Source of the DNA: Xanthomonas arboricola pv. guizotiae
Lineage (GTDB): Bacteria > Pseudomonadota > Gammaproteobacteria > Xanthomonadales > Xanthomonadaceae
Length of the DNA stretch: 50,591 bases
Direction of reading: 5' to 3'
Assembly (NCBI RefSeq): GCF_002940205.1
Contig: NZ_MDSK01000037.1
Location: 1-50,591, forward strand
The notes under the pieces were generated by a model. The model had not been told where the DNA came from. It saw nothing but the letters and a program-made list of their open reading frames with translations, and did no database searches. The first letter of the stretch is position 1; every line of letters starts with the position of its first letter. The translations under genes were made by a program, and so were the position numbers. Below, piece after piece: positions 24,719 to 35,764 of the stretch.

Positions 24719-27700
24719 TCATGCCGATCGCTCCGGGGTGGAGGCCGGGGTTGCGCCGTCATGGCGCGCTGCGCGGCGCGCGCGCCAATCGCGTAGCCGC
24801 TCGCCGGCGCGTTCCATGTACAGGTAGATCACCGGCGTGGTGTACAGCGTCACCAGCTGCGACAGCAGCAGGCCGCCGACGATGGCGATGCCGAGCGGGC
24901 GGCGCAGTTCCGAGCCGATGCCGGTGCCCAGCGCCAGCGGCAGCGCGCCCAGCATCGCGGCGGCGGTGGTCATCATGATCGGGCGGAAGCGCAGCAGGCA
25001 GGCGCGCCGGATCGCTTCGTGCGCGTTGGCGCCTTCGCGGCGGGCGTCGATGGCGAAGTCGATCATCATGATCGCGTTCTTCTTGACGATGCCGATCAGC
25101 AGCACGATGCCGACGATGCCGTCCACCGACAGGCTCAGCCCGCACATCATCAACGCCAGCAACGCACCGACACCGGCCGGCGGCAGCGTGGAGATGATCG
25201 TCAGCGGGTGGATGTAGCTCTCGTAGAGCACGCCCAGCACGATGTAGATCACCACGATCGAGGCCAGCAGCAGCCATACGATATCGGTCTGGCTGCCGGT
25301 GAATTCGGCCGCCTTGCCGACGAACGCCGCATGCACCTGGGTCGGGATCTTCAGATCCTGGCGCGCCTGCTCGATCGCCTCCACCGCCTGCGACAGCGAA
25401 TGGCCCGGCGCCAGATTGAACGAGATCGTGACCGCCGGCAGCTGTTGCTGGTGGCTGACCACCAATGGCGTGTTGGTGACCTTGGCCTCGGCCAGTGCGG
25501 CCAGCGGAATGATGCTGCCGGCGCCGACCACAATGCCGGTGTTCTGCGCGCCCACGCCGGTGGCGGTGGAGGAATTGGACGAGGTCAGCTGGCCGAAGCT
25601 GGTGGCATTGGTGCCGGTCAGCGCGCCGCTGCCGTTGCTGGCCACCGCCAGCTGATTCATCAACGCGGTGCTGCTGCGGAACTCCGGCGCCACTTCCAGC
25701 ACCACCCGGTACTGATTGAGCTCGGTGAAGATGGTGGAGATCTGGCGTTGGCCGAAGGCGTCGTACAGCGTGTCGTCGATGGTCTGCATCGGCACGCCGA
25801 GCATGCTGGCCTTGTCGCGATCGATGCTCAGCTCCAGCGCACGGCCCTGGTTGGCCAGGTTGTTGTCCACGTCGGCCAGCTCGGGCAGCTTGCGCATCGC
25901 CTCGGTCATGCGCGCGGCCCAGGTGGCCAGCTCGCCGCTGTCCACATCCGAGATCGAATACTGGTACTCGGTGGCGGCCACACGGGTGTCCAGGGTGACG
26001 TCCTGCACCGGCTTGAGGAACAGCGCCACGCCGGGAATGCCGGCCACCGCCTTTTGCAGGCGCGGCAGCACCTCGTCCAGACCGTCGCGGTCGCCGCGTG
26101 TCTTCAGCACGATCGACAGCTGGCCCTGGTTGATGGTCGGGTTCATGGTGCCGGCGCCGATGAAGGCGGCCACGCCGGTCACCGCCGGGTCTTTCTGCAG
26201 CGCCGCGGCCACCGCCTGGGTGCGCTGCTCCATCTGCGGGAACGCCACGTTCTGGTCGGCCTGCACCACGCCGGTGATCAGGCCGGTGTCCTGCTCGGGC
26301 AGCAGGCCCTTGGGGATCGCCACGTACAGCACCACGGTCAGCGCCACCGCGCCGATCGCCACCGCCAGGGTCAGCGGCTGATGGGCAAGCACCCAGTCCA
26401 GGCTGCGCTCGTAGGTGCCCACGGTGCGCGTCCACAGGTTGGTCTTGCCGGCGGCGGTCGCGCGCTCGTGCGCGTCTTCGCCTTCGGGCAGGGCGTCGGG
26501 CTTGAGCAGGTAGGCGCACATCATCGGCGTCAGCGTCAGCGACACCAGCATCGAGATCACCACCGCGATCGACAGCACCCACGCGAACTCATGGAACAGG
26601 CGCCCGGTCACGCCCGGCATCAGCAGCAGCGGCAGGAACACCGCCACCAGCGATACGGTCAGCGACAGCACGGTGAAGCCGATCTGCTTGGCGCCGATCT
26701 CGGCCGCTTCCGGCCCGCTCTTGCCCTGTTCGATGTAGCGCACGATGTTTTCGATCATCACGATCGCATCGTCGACCACGAACCCGGTGGCCACCACCAG
26801 CGCCATCAGCGACAGGTTATCCAGCGACATGCCGGCGAACGCCATCACCCCGAAGGTGCCGGCCAGCGACAACGGCACCGCCACCGAGGGAATGATGGTG
26901 GCCCACAACCGGCGCAGGAACACGAAGATCACCGCCACCACCAGCGCGATGGTCAGCACCAGGGTGAACTTGACCTCGTGCACCGAGGCGCGGATGGTTT
27001 CGGTGCGGTCGGAGAACACCTCCAGGCGCACGTCGGCCGGCAGCACCGCCTGCAGCTGCGGCAGGATGCTGCGGATCTGCTCCACCGTCTGCACGATGTT
27101 GGCGCCGGGCTGGCGGCGGATTTCCAGCAGCACCGCCGGCTTGCCGTCGGCCCAGGCGGCGAGCTGGTCGTTCTCCACCCCGTCGACCACGTTGGCCACA
27201 TCGGCCAGCCGCACCGGGCGGCCGTTGTTGTAGCTGATGATGGTCTCGCGGTACTGCGCCGCGTCGGTGAGCTGGTCGTTGGTGCCGATGCTGTAGGACT
27301 GGGTCTTGCCGTTGAGCGAGCCCTTGGGCGCGCTGACATTGGTCTGGGTCAGCGCGCTGCGCAGCGACTCCATGGTCAGGCCCATGTTCGACAGCTGCGC
27401 CGGGTTGACCTGGATGCGCACCGCAGGCCGCACGTTGCCGGCGATCGACACCAGCCCCACGCCCGGCACCTGCGACAGGCGCTGGGCCAGGATCGCATCG
27501 GCATAGCGGTTGACCTCGCGCAGCGGCAGCGAGTCGGAGGTGAGCTTGAGCGTGAGGATCGCCGCGTCGGCCGGATTGACCCGGTTGTAGACCGGTTGGT
27601 ACGGCAGCGACGAGGGCAGGGTGGCCTGACGGATCGCCGCCTGCACATCCTGCGCGGCGATGTCGATGTCGCGGTCCATCGAGAACTGCAGGATGATCGT

Positions 27701-27967
27701 GGACAGGCCTGCCGACGAATCGGAGGTCATCATCTGCAGCCCGGAGATCTGCCCGAACTGGCGCTCCAGCGGCGTGGTCACCAGCGAGGCCATGGTGGTC
27801 GCGTTGGCGCCGGGATACTGGGTGGTGACCACCAGGCTGGGCGCGTCGATCTCCGGCAGGGCCGAGACCGGCAATTGCCGGTAGCCCAGGATGCCCAGCA
27901 GCAGGATGCCCGCCATCAACAACGAGGTGGCGATGGGACGGCGGATGAAGATGGTCGAAAAGCCCAC
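24719..27967 (-). CDS. mdtB: RND multidrug efflux transporter, MdtB-like
   Basis: This 1082-residue RND transporter is the first pump gene after the adaptor, in the position of MdtB/MuxB. Proton-relay aspartates are in GFVVDDAIVMIEN; IVKKNAIMMIDF marks TM10. It is about 40 residues longer than E. coli MdtB; much of the excess is a Ser/Thr/Gly-rich insertion at about residues 800-840 in the second periplasmic loop (SNGSGALTGTNATSFGQ and following). The start was placed at a GTG (27967) because AAGGA lies 8 bases upstream and the next residues GFSTIFIRRPIATSLL match the family N-terminus; the longer upstream frame lacks these features. It is 93 bases downstream of mdtA. Confidence 0.9.
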   Translation of the reverse strand: MGFSTIFIRRPIATSLLMAGILLLGILGYRQLPVSALPEIDAPSLVVTTQYPGANATTMASLVTTPLERQFGQISGLQMMTSDSSAGLSTIILQFSMDRDIDIAAQDVQAAIRQATLPSSLPYQPVYNRVNPADAAILTLKLTSDSLPLREVNRYADAILAQRLSQVPGVGLVSIAGNVRPAVRIQVNPAQLSNMGLTMESLRSALTQTNVSAPKGSLNGKTQSYSIGTNDQLTDAAQYRETIISYNNGRPVRLADVANVVDGVENDQLAAWADGKPAVLLEIRRQPGANIVQTVEQIRSILPQLQAVLPADVRLEVFSDRTETIRASVHEVKFTLVLTIALVVAVIFVFLRRLWATIIPSVAVPLSLAGTFGVMAFAGMSLDNLSLMALVVATGFVVDDAIVMIENIVRYIEQGKSGPEAAEIGAKQIGFTVLSLTVSLVAVFLPLLLMPGVTGRLFHEFAWVLSIAVVISMLVSLTLTPMMCAYLLKPDALPEGEDAHERATAAGKTNLWTRTVGTYERSLDWVLAHQPLTLAVAIGAVALTVVLYVAIPKGLLPEQDTGLITGVVQADQNVAFPQMEQRTQAVAAALQKDPAVTGVAAFIGAGTMNPTINQGQLSIVLKTRGDRDGLDEVLPRLQKAVAGIPGVALFLKPVQDVTLDTRVAATEYQYSISDVDSGELATWAARMTEAMRKLPELADVDNNLANQGRALELSIDRDKASMLGVPMQTIDDTLYDAFGQRQISTIFTELNQYRVVLEVAPEFRSSTALMNQLAVASNGSGALTGTNATSFGQLTSSNSSTATGVGAQNTGIVVGAGSIIPLAALAEAKVTNTPLVVSHQQQLPAVTISFNLAPGHSLSQAVEAIEQARQDLKIPTQVHAAFVGKAAEFTGSQTDIVWLLLASIVVIYIVLGVLYESYIHPLTIISTLPPAGVGALLALMMCGLSLSVDGIVGIVLLIGIVKKNAIMMIDFAIDARREGANAHEAIRRACLLRFRPIMMTTAAAMLGALPLALGTGIGSELRRPLGIAIVGGLLLSQLVTLYTTPVIYLYMERAGERLRDWRARRAARHDGATPASTPERSA

Positions 27968-28060
27968 GGGGGGTGTCCTTGCTGAAGACGTCAATCGATG
28001 CCGGCGCGCGCAGCGCCGATGCACACCGGCGACGGAAGTCCCGTCGCCGATGCTCGCGAG

Positions 28061-29302
28061 TTAGCGCGGGCCGCCGCCACTGCGTCGGCCACCGGCGCCG
28101 CCACGGCTCTTGTCCTGCGCGGCCTTGAGTTCGGCCTCGGTCGGCTCCGGCGGGGTTTCGCCCGGCTTGAGCGCGCTGACCTTGCTGCCCGGCTTGAGCC
28201 GGAACTGGCCTTCGGTCACCACGCGCTCGCCCGGCTTGAGCCCCTTGGTGATCTGCACATGGCTGTCGTCCACTTCCACGCCCTGCACCACGGTGCGCAT
28301 CTGCGCGGTGTTGTCGCTGCCGACCACGTAGACGTAATCGCCGTCCGGGCCGCGCTGCACGGCCTGGGTCGGCACCACGGTGCCGCCGGAGATGGTGCGC
28401 AGCTGCAGGCGCACGTTGACGAACTGGCCCGGCCACAAGGCGTTGTCGGTGTTGGCGAAGATCGCACGCGCACCGAAGGTGCCGCTGTCGGCGGCGATGC
28501 GGTTGTCGATCACCTCCAGCTTGCCGTCGCCGCTGATCACGTGCGCATCGCCGCGATCCAGCGCCGCCACGTCCAGCGGGGCGGCCGCCTGGCCGCTGCG
28601 CACCGCCTGCAACTCGCGCTCGGGCAGGTTGAAGGACACATAGATCGGGCGGATCTGGGTCAGGGTGACGATGGTGGAGCTGGCGCTGACGATATTGCCC
28701 ACGTCCACGCCGCGGATACCGGCGATGCCGTCGATCGGCGCGGTGACCCGGGTGAACTGCAATTGCACCTGCGCAGAGCGCATCTGCGCATCGTTGGCGG
28801 CCACCGCCGCCTCGTACTGCGCCACCTGGTTACGTTGCGTATCCAGGTCTGTGCGCGAGACGTACTGCTTGTAGGCCGGGTCGTTGGAGCGCTGGTAGTT
28901 CACCCGCGAGGTCGCCAGCAGCGCCTGGTTCTGGCGCTTGGCCGCCAGCGCCTGGTCGTAGCTGGCCTGCAGGGTGCGCGGGTCGATCTGCGCCAGCAGC
29001 TCGCCCTTCTTCACTTCCTGGCCCTCCTTGAAGTTCAGGCTCTTCAGCTGGCCGCCGACCTGCGGGCTGACCGTGACGGTATTGAACGCGGTCACCGTGC
29101 CCAGCGCGCTGGCATAGACCGGCACATCCTGGGTGGTGGCGGCCACGACCGTGACCGGTACCGGGCCGCTGTGCTCGGTGCCATTGCCGTCCGGCGCGTC
29201 CGCCCGCTTGCCGTGGTTGCCCCCACCGAACATCCGCATTGCGACGAACACCACGACGAGCACCGCTACGACCAGCAGTGTGATCTTCCAAAAACGCGAC
29301 AT
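28061..29302 (-). CDS. mdtA: Periplasmic adaptor (membrane fusion) protein, MdtA-like
   Basis: The 413-residue protein is the membrane-fusion subunit that links the RND pump to the outer-membrane channel. It has one N-terminal membrane anchor (ITLLVVAVLVVVFVAM), followed by lipoyl half-motifs (FNTVTVSPQVGGQLKSLNFKEGQEVKKGELLAQIDP and VTAPIDGIAGIRGVDVGNIV), a helical hairpin (about 110-190), and beta-barrel and membrane-proximal domains. The C-terminal tail (GGAGGRRSGGGPR) is Gly/Arg-rich and probably disordered. The ATG at 29302 has AGGAG 7 bases upstream. It leads the operon mdtA-mdtB-mdtC. The outer-membrane partner is not encoded here. The gene is divergent from the M20 amidohydrolase, sharing a 256-base control region. 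Confidence 0.92.
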   Translation of the reverse strand: MSRFWKITLLVVAVLVVVFVAMRMFGGGNHGKRADAPDGNGTEHSGPVPVTVVAATTQDVPVYASALGTVTAFNTVTVSPQVGGQLKSLNFKEGQEVKKGELLAQIDPRTLQASYDQALAAKRQNQALLATSRVNYQRSNDPAYKQYVSRTDLDTQRNQVAQYEAAVAANDAQMRSAQVQLQFTRVTAPIDGIAGIRGVDVGNIVSASSTIVTLTQIRPIYVSFNLPERELQAVRSGQAAAPLDVAALDRGDAHVISGDGKLEVIDNRIAADSGTFGARAIFANTDNALWPGQFVNVRLQLRTISGGTVVPTQAVQRGPDGDYVYVVGSDNTAQMRTVVQGVEVDDSHVQITKGLKPGERVVTEGQFRLKPGSKVSALKPGETPPEPTEAELKAAQDKSRGGAGGRRSGGGPR

Positions 29303-29558
29303 GCGACAACTCCTGAGGGCGGGCCGGGCGCTGGTGCGACCGTGGGGCGGCTGTGCGAAGCATATCGTTGCGATCAGGCAATTGAGCGTTACTGAAGTAA
29401 CGGCCCGCCGGACGAAACGACTGCGGCGTTCACAGATGCAGTGCAGCGGCAACGCGTCAGGGCCGGTGCGGTTGACCGCAGGACTGAATCGAGCCCCACT
29501 GCAGCCCACCGAGCGCGCGCCTGCACTACATTAAGCAACCATCTTCAGAGGATTGCCG

Positions 29559-30866
29559 ATGCGCCACTCCCGCCTGCTGACCAGCGCACTGCTGCTCGCC
29601 CTGCCCACGCTCGCCGCCGCGCAGACCGCGCGGCGGCCCGAAGTTCAGGCCGCCGCCGCCCCGCTGCAGGCCAAGGTGGTGCAATGGCGCCGCGACTTCC
29701 ACCAGCACCCGGAGCTGTCCAACCGCGAGGAGCGCACTGCCGCCACCGTGGCCGCGCAGCTACGCAAGCTCGGCCTCAAGCCGCGCACCGGCATCGCCCA
29801 TCACGGCGTGGTGGCCATCATCAAGGGCGGCAAGCCAGGTCCGAAGATCGCCTTGCGCGCGGACATGGATGCCTTGCCGGTCAAGGAGCAGACCGACCTG
29901 CCGTATGCCTCCAAGGTCACCGCCGAGTACCGCGGCGAGCAGGTCGGGGTGATGCATGCCTGCGGCCACGATGCCCACACCGCGATCCTGCTCGGCGTGG
30001 CCGAAGCGCTGGTCAGCATGCGCGAGCAGCTGCCCGGCGAAGTGATGCTGATCTTCCAGCCCTCCGAAGAGGGCGCTCCCGGCAACGAAGAGGGCGGCGC
30101 CTCGCTGATGCTCAAGGAAGGCCTGTTCGCCGACTTCACCCCACAGGCGGTGTTCGGCCTGCATGTGTTCTCCAGCGTGCAGGCCGGCAAGATCGCGGTG
30201 CGCAGCGGCCCGCTGATGGCCGCCTCGGACCGGTTTGCGATCAAGATGATCGGCCGCCAGACGCATGGCTCGGCGCCGTGGAACGGCATCGACCCGATCG
30301 TGGCCAGCGCCGACATGATCGGTGCCGCGCAGACCGTGATCAGCCGCCGCGCCAACCTGTCCAAACAACCGGCGGTGTTGAGCTTCGGCGCGATCAAGGG
30401 CGGCATCCGCTACAACATCATCCCCGACGACGTGGAAATGGTCGGCACCATCCGCACCTTCGACGAAGCCATGCGCCAGCAGATCTTCGCCGACCTCAAG
30501 ACGGTGGCCGAGCACACCGCCGCCGCCCACGGGGCCAAGGTCGAGGCGCAGGTGCCGGACCAGCCCGGCAACCCGGCCACGGTCAACGACCCGGCGCTGA
30601 CCGCCAGGATGCTGCCCAGCCTGCAGGCCGTGGTCGGCGCCGACAATGTCTATGAGCCGCCGCTGCAGATGGGCGCGGAAGATTTCTCCTTCTACGCCCA
30701 GCAGGTGCCGTCGATGTTCTTCTTCGTCGGCTCCACCGCCAAGGGCATCGACCCGGCGACCGCGCCCAGCAACCATTCGCCGCAGTTCCTGCTCGACGAA
30801 TCGTCGCTGGATGTGGGCCTGCGCGCGCTGTTGCAGGTGTCGCTGGATTACCTGCAGCAGGGGTGA
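29559..30866 (+). CDS. M20-family amidohydrolase, secreted (aminoacylase/hippurate-hydrolase type)
   Basis: The 435-residue protein has a signal peptide (MRHSRLLTSALLLALPTLAAAQ) and the two-domain M20D fold. Metal-site residues are visible in HACGHDAH (Cys and His), QPSEEG (Glu pair) and, near the end, PSNHSPQF. RADMDALPV is the other hallmark. M20D members hydrolyse N-acyl amino acids, hippurate or auxin-amino acid conjugates; a periplasmic location is unusual compared with cytosolic AbgA-type enzymes but common in Xanthomonas. AGAGGA lies just upstream of the ATG at 29559. It diverges from the mdtABC operon, and a GGGAATCGG repeat follows its stop codon. The natural substrate is unknown. 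Confidence 0.88.
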   Translation: MRHSRLLTSALLLALPTLAAAQTARRPEVQAAAAPLQAKVVQWRRDFHQHPELSNREERTAATVAAQLRKLGLKPRTGIAHHGVVAIIKGGKPGPKIALRADMDALPVKEQTDLPYASKVTAEYRGEQVGVMHACGHDAHTAILLGVAEALVSMREQLPGEVMLIFQPSEEGAPGNEEGGASLMLKEGLFADFTPQAVFGLHVFSSVQAGKIAVRSGPLMAASDRFAIKMIGRQTHGSAPWNGIDPIVASADMIGAAQTVISRRANLSKQPAVLSFGAIKGGIRYNIIPDDVEMVGTIRTFDEAMRQQIFADLKTVAEHTAAAHGAKVEAQVPDQPGNPATVNDPALTARMLPSLQAVVGADNVYEPPLQMGAEDFSFYAQQVPSMFFFVGSTAKGIDPATAPSNHSPQFLLDESSLDVGLRALLQVSLDYLQQG

Positions 30867-30890
30867 ATTGGGAATCGGGATGGGGAATCG
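30867..30890. repeat. GGGAATCGGG-type repeat after the M20 gene
   Basis: Two units of the GGGAATCGG repeat begin directly at the stop codon of the amidohydrolase gene, as seen for tsaD. Confidence 0.55.
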
Positions 30891-31031
30891 TCTGCGGGCT
30901 GGGCGATTCTCGCTTTCGCTGGCTGGGCCGGTGGCGTGATTCCGGAGCGGCGATCTTCGAGTTTTCCATTCGCTCTCTTTCGCGCGCTGTCATACACCTC
31001 ACGGCCAGCCCGCTCGGCCTAAAATGGCGCG

Positions 31032-31847
31032 ATGAATACCCCAGAAGATTCCACCCTCGGTCGTGAGGTCGCCTATCCCAGCGGCTACGATCCGTCGCTG
31101 CTGTTCCCGATTCCGCGCGCGGCCGGGCGCGAGGCGATCGGCCTGTCGGGGGCCTTGCCGTTTATCGGCCGCGATCGCTGGCATGCCTACGAACTCAGCT
31201 GGCTCGATGCGCATGGCAAGCCGTGCGTGGCCACCGCCACCTTGCATGTGCCACATGACTCGCCGGCGTTGATCGAATCCAAGTCGCTCAAGCTGTATCT
31301 CAACTCGCTCAACGCCACCCGCTTCAATAGCGCCGAAGCGGTGCGCACGCGCATCGCTAGCGACCTGTCCACGCGCGCCGGTGCCGATGTGGTGGTGGAA
31401 TTCGGTCTGCCACCGATCGACGCGGTCGGGGAGGGCGAATCGATCGACGCACTGGATGTCAGCATCGACGACTACGGCCCGCCCAATGCCGCGTATCTGG
31501 CGGCGCACGCACAACCAGTGGTGGAAGAAGTGCTGACCTCGGCTTTGCTCAAATCCAATTGCCCGGTCACCGGTCAACCGGATTGGGCCAGCGTCACGTT
31601 GCGCTACCGCGGCGCCCCGATCGACCGCCAAGGCCTGCTGCGCTATCTGGTGAGTTTCCGCGACCACGCCGAGTTTCACGAGCAATGCGTGGAGCGTATC
31701 TTCCATGACGTGCTGCTCCGCTGCGCGCCCGAGTGGCTGGTGGTGGAAGCGCGCTATACCCGCCGTGGCGGGCTGGACATCAACCCCTTGCGCAGCTCGC
31801 CCAGCGTGCCGACGCCGCTGTCGATCTTCCGCGACCTGCGCCAGTAA
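31032..31847 (+). CDS. queF: NADPH-dependent 7-cyano-7-deazaguanine reductase
   Basis: QueF reduces preQ0 to preQ1 in queuosine tRNA-modification synthesis, the only known nitrile reductase. The 271-residue length is that of the tandem-domain (YqcD) form. The active-site Cys177 lies in [14 protein letters not shown], with Asp184 in the same motif; the NADPH motif is [13 protein letters not shown] and the [10 protein letters not shown] segment is also typical. The ATG at 31032 is preceded by a weak purine-rich site. No other queuosine genes are in the window. A small LysM gene follows after about 100 bases. Confidence 0.95.
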   Translation: MNTPEDSTLGREVAYPSGYDPSLLFPIPRAAGREAIGLSGALPFIGRDRWHAYELSWLDAHGKPCVATATLHVPHDSPALIESKSLKLYLNSLNATRFNSAEAVRTRIASDLSTRAGADVVVEFGLPPIDAVGEGESIDALDVSIDDYGPPNAAYLAAHAQPVVEEVLTSALLKSNCPVTGQPDWASVTLRYRGAPIDRQGLLRYLVSFRDHAEFHEQCVERIFHDVLLRCAPEWLVVEARYTRRGGLDINPLRSSPSVPTPLSIFRDLRQ

Positions 31848-31949
31848 TCGCGCCCATTCAGGGCTCGCGCCAGCTTCACGGTGGCGCGATCCACGCTTAA
31901 CAGCGCGCCGCGCACCCTGCAGTCATCGTGATGCAACGGGATTGCGGCA

Positions 31950-32243
31950 ATGAATGTCGACAAGAAAGCAGATTTTTCCAACGTGACGTCCTCGGTCGAC
32001 AGCACCGCCGACGTCGCGCCGGCGGCGGATTTCTCCAACGTGCGCACCAGCGTGCAGAGCACTGCGCAGTTGGTCAGCGAATCGATCACCGTGCAGGCGG
32101 GCGACAGTCTGTCCAGCATCGCCAAGCGCCACTTCGGCGACGGCAACCTGTGGCCGCGGATCTTCGATGCCAACCGCGAAACGCTCAAGGATCCGGACAA
32201 GATCTTTCCCGGTCAGGTCCTGCAATTGCCGCCGAAGTCATAG
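31950..32243 (+). CDS. Kbp/YgaU-like LysM-domain protein lacking BON domain
   Basis: The 97-residue protein has no signal peptide. Its C-terminal half is a LysM domain (VQAGDSLSSIAKRHFG, then NLWPRIFDANRETLKDPDKIFPGQVLQLP) very close in pattern to the LysM of E. coli YgaU/Kbp, a cytoplasmic potassium-binding protein. In Kbp a BON domain precedes LysM; here the N-terminal 45 residues instead hold a duplicated short motif, ADFSNVTSSVDST and ADFSNVRTSVQST. Function is therefore uncertain: cytoplasmic sensor or binding protein is more likely than wall binding, since there is no export signal. The ATG at 31950 follows a moderate GGGA site. Confidence 0.82.
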   Translation: MNVDKKADFSNVTSSVDSTADVAPAADFSNVRTSVQSTAQLVSESITVQAGDSLSSIAKRHFGDGNLWPRIFDANRETLKDPDKIFPGQVLQLPPKS

Positions 32244-32305
32244 GCGCACCGCATACCTGGCACCTTTCGAAACCCATTTTTATTCTGATATCCGGAGATT
32301 GATCC

Positions 32306-32863
32306 ATGCGTACTACATCCGTTTCCAGCACCCTCGCCATTGCCCTTGCCGGCGTTCTCGCCTTGTCGGGCTGCAGCAAGAAGGCCGACGACGACAGCGT
32401 GTCCAAGGATCCGACTTCCGGCGCTGCCACCGAGGCGATGCCGGGGCCGGCCGCAACGCCGCCGGCGAGCGATCAGGCTGGCCAGAGCACCGCAACCGGC
32501 GCCGCCAGCACCGATACCGCAGCCGCGACGGGTTCGGCGGTGACGGTGTCGAGCGTGGTGGTCGGCACCACCGCGACCGCCGACAAGTCGGTGACCCCGT
32601 CGGCCAACATCGGCAGCAAGGACACCATCATCGTTTCGGTGAAAACCGATGGCAGCGCGAGCAATGTGGCGGTCGCAGCCAAACTCACCTATCAGGATGG
32701 CCAGGTGGCCGGCGAGCAGAATGCCACCTTGACCACGACCGGCCCGGAAACCACCAACCTCAGCTTCAGCAAGCCCGATGGCTGGCCGGCTGGCAGCTAC
32801 ACCGCGCAGGTCATGGTGGATGGCAAGCCGGCGGGTACGCCGCAGACCATCACGGTCAAGTAA
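32306..32863 (+). CDS. Uncharacterised lipoprotein
   Basis: The 185-residue protein begins with a lipoprotein signal (VLALSGCSKK, lipid-modified Cys at about residue 23), then a low-complexity Ala/Ser/Thr-rich linker to about residue 75, and finishes with an Ig-like beta-sandwich pattern of about 100 residues (SAVTVSSVVVGTTA through TPQTITVK). The residue after Cys is Ser, so outer-membrane sorting is expected. GGAG lies 7 bases before the ATG at 32306. It follows the LysM gene by 62 bases and ends before a strong terminator, so the two may be co-transcribed. No specific function can be assigned. Confidence 0.82.
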   Translation: MRTTSVSSTLAIALAGVLALSGCSKKADDDSVSKDPTSGAATEAMPGPAATPPASDQAGQSTATGAASTDTAAATGSAVTVSSVVVGTTATADKSVTPSANIGSKDTIIVSVKTDGSASNVAVAAKLTYQDGQVAGEQNATLTTTGPETTNLSFSKPDGWPAGSYTAQVMVDGKPAGTPQTITVK

Positions 32864-35497
<2,634 letters not shown>

Positions 35498-35542
35498 TCC
35501 AGCGCACCGCCTGGCGGTGCGTCCGGCAGCTGCAACAGGCAG

Positions 35543-35573
35543 GGCCCGCCTCGATGAGGGGCGGGCCTTGTCG
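35543..35573 (+). terminator. Hairpin terminator after icd
   Basis: GGCCCGCC (35543-35550) and GGCGGGCC (35560-35567) form an 8-bp GC stem with a 9-base loop, followed by TTGTCGTTT. The T-tract is interrupted, so termination may be partial and some transcripts may continue into aceK. Confidence 0.65.
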
Positions 35574-35764
35574 TTTCCTGCGTTTGCGTGCAAGCGCGAG
35601 AACGCGGTGGTTGCATGCCAGGTCTCGCGACCTGGCAATGCCTTGCCTGCGAGAGCTCCTTCGCCTCGTTGCGAGCAGTCTCGGCATCTGGCCGACTGTG
35701 CGCTTGTTCGATTGATCGTTGCTCTCGGCTGCACGCCGCAACATGCGCTGGGTACACTGCCGGC

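Noticed and set aside
25019..27985. 988-residue open frame on the plus strand opposite mdtB
   Set aside because: Antisense of a conserved RND gene, with low-complexity His/Gln/Arg composition typical of GC-driven shadow frames.
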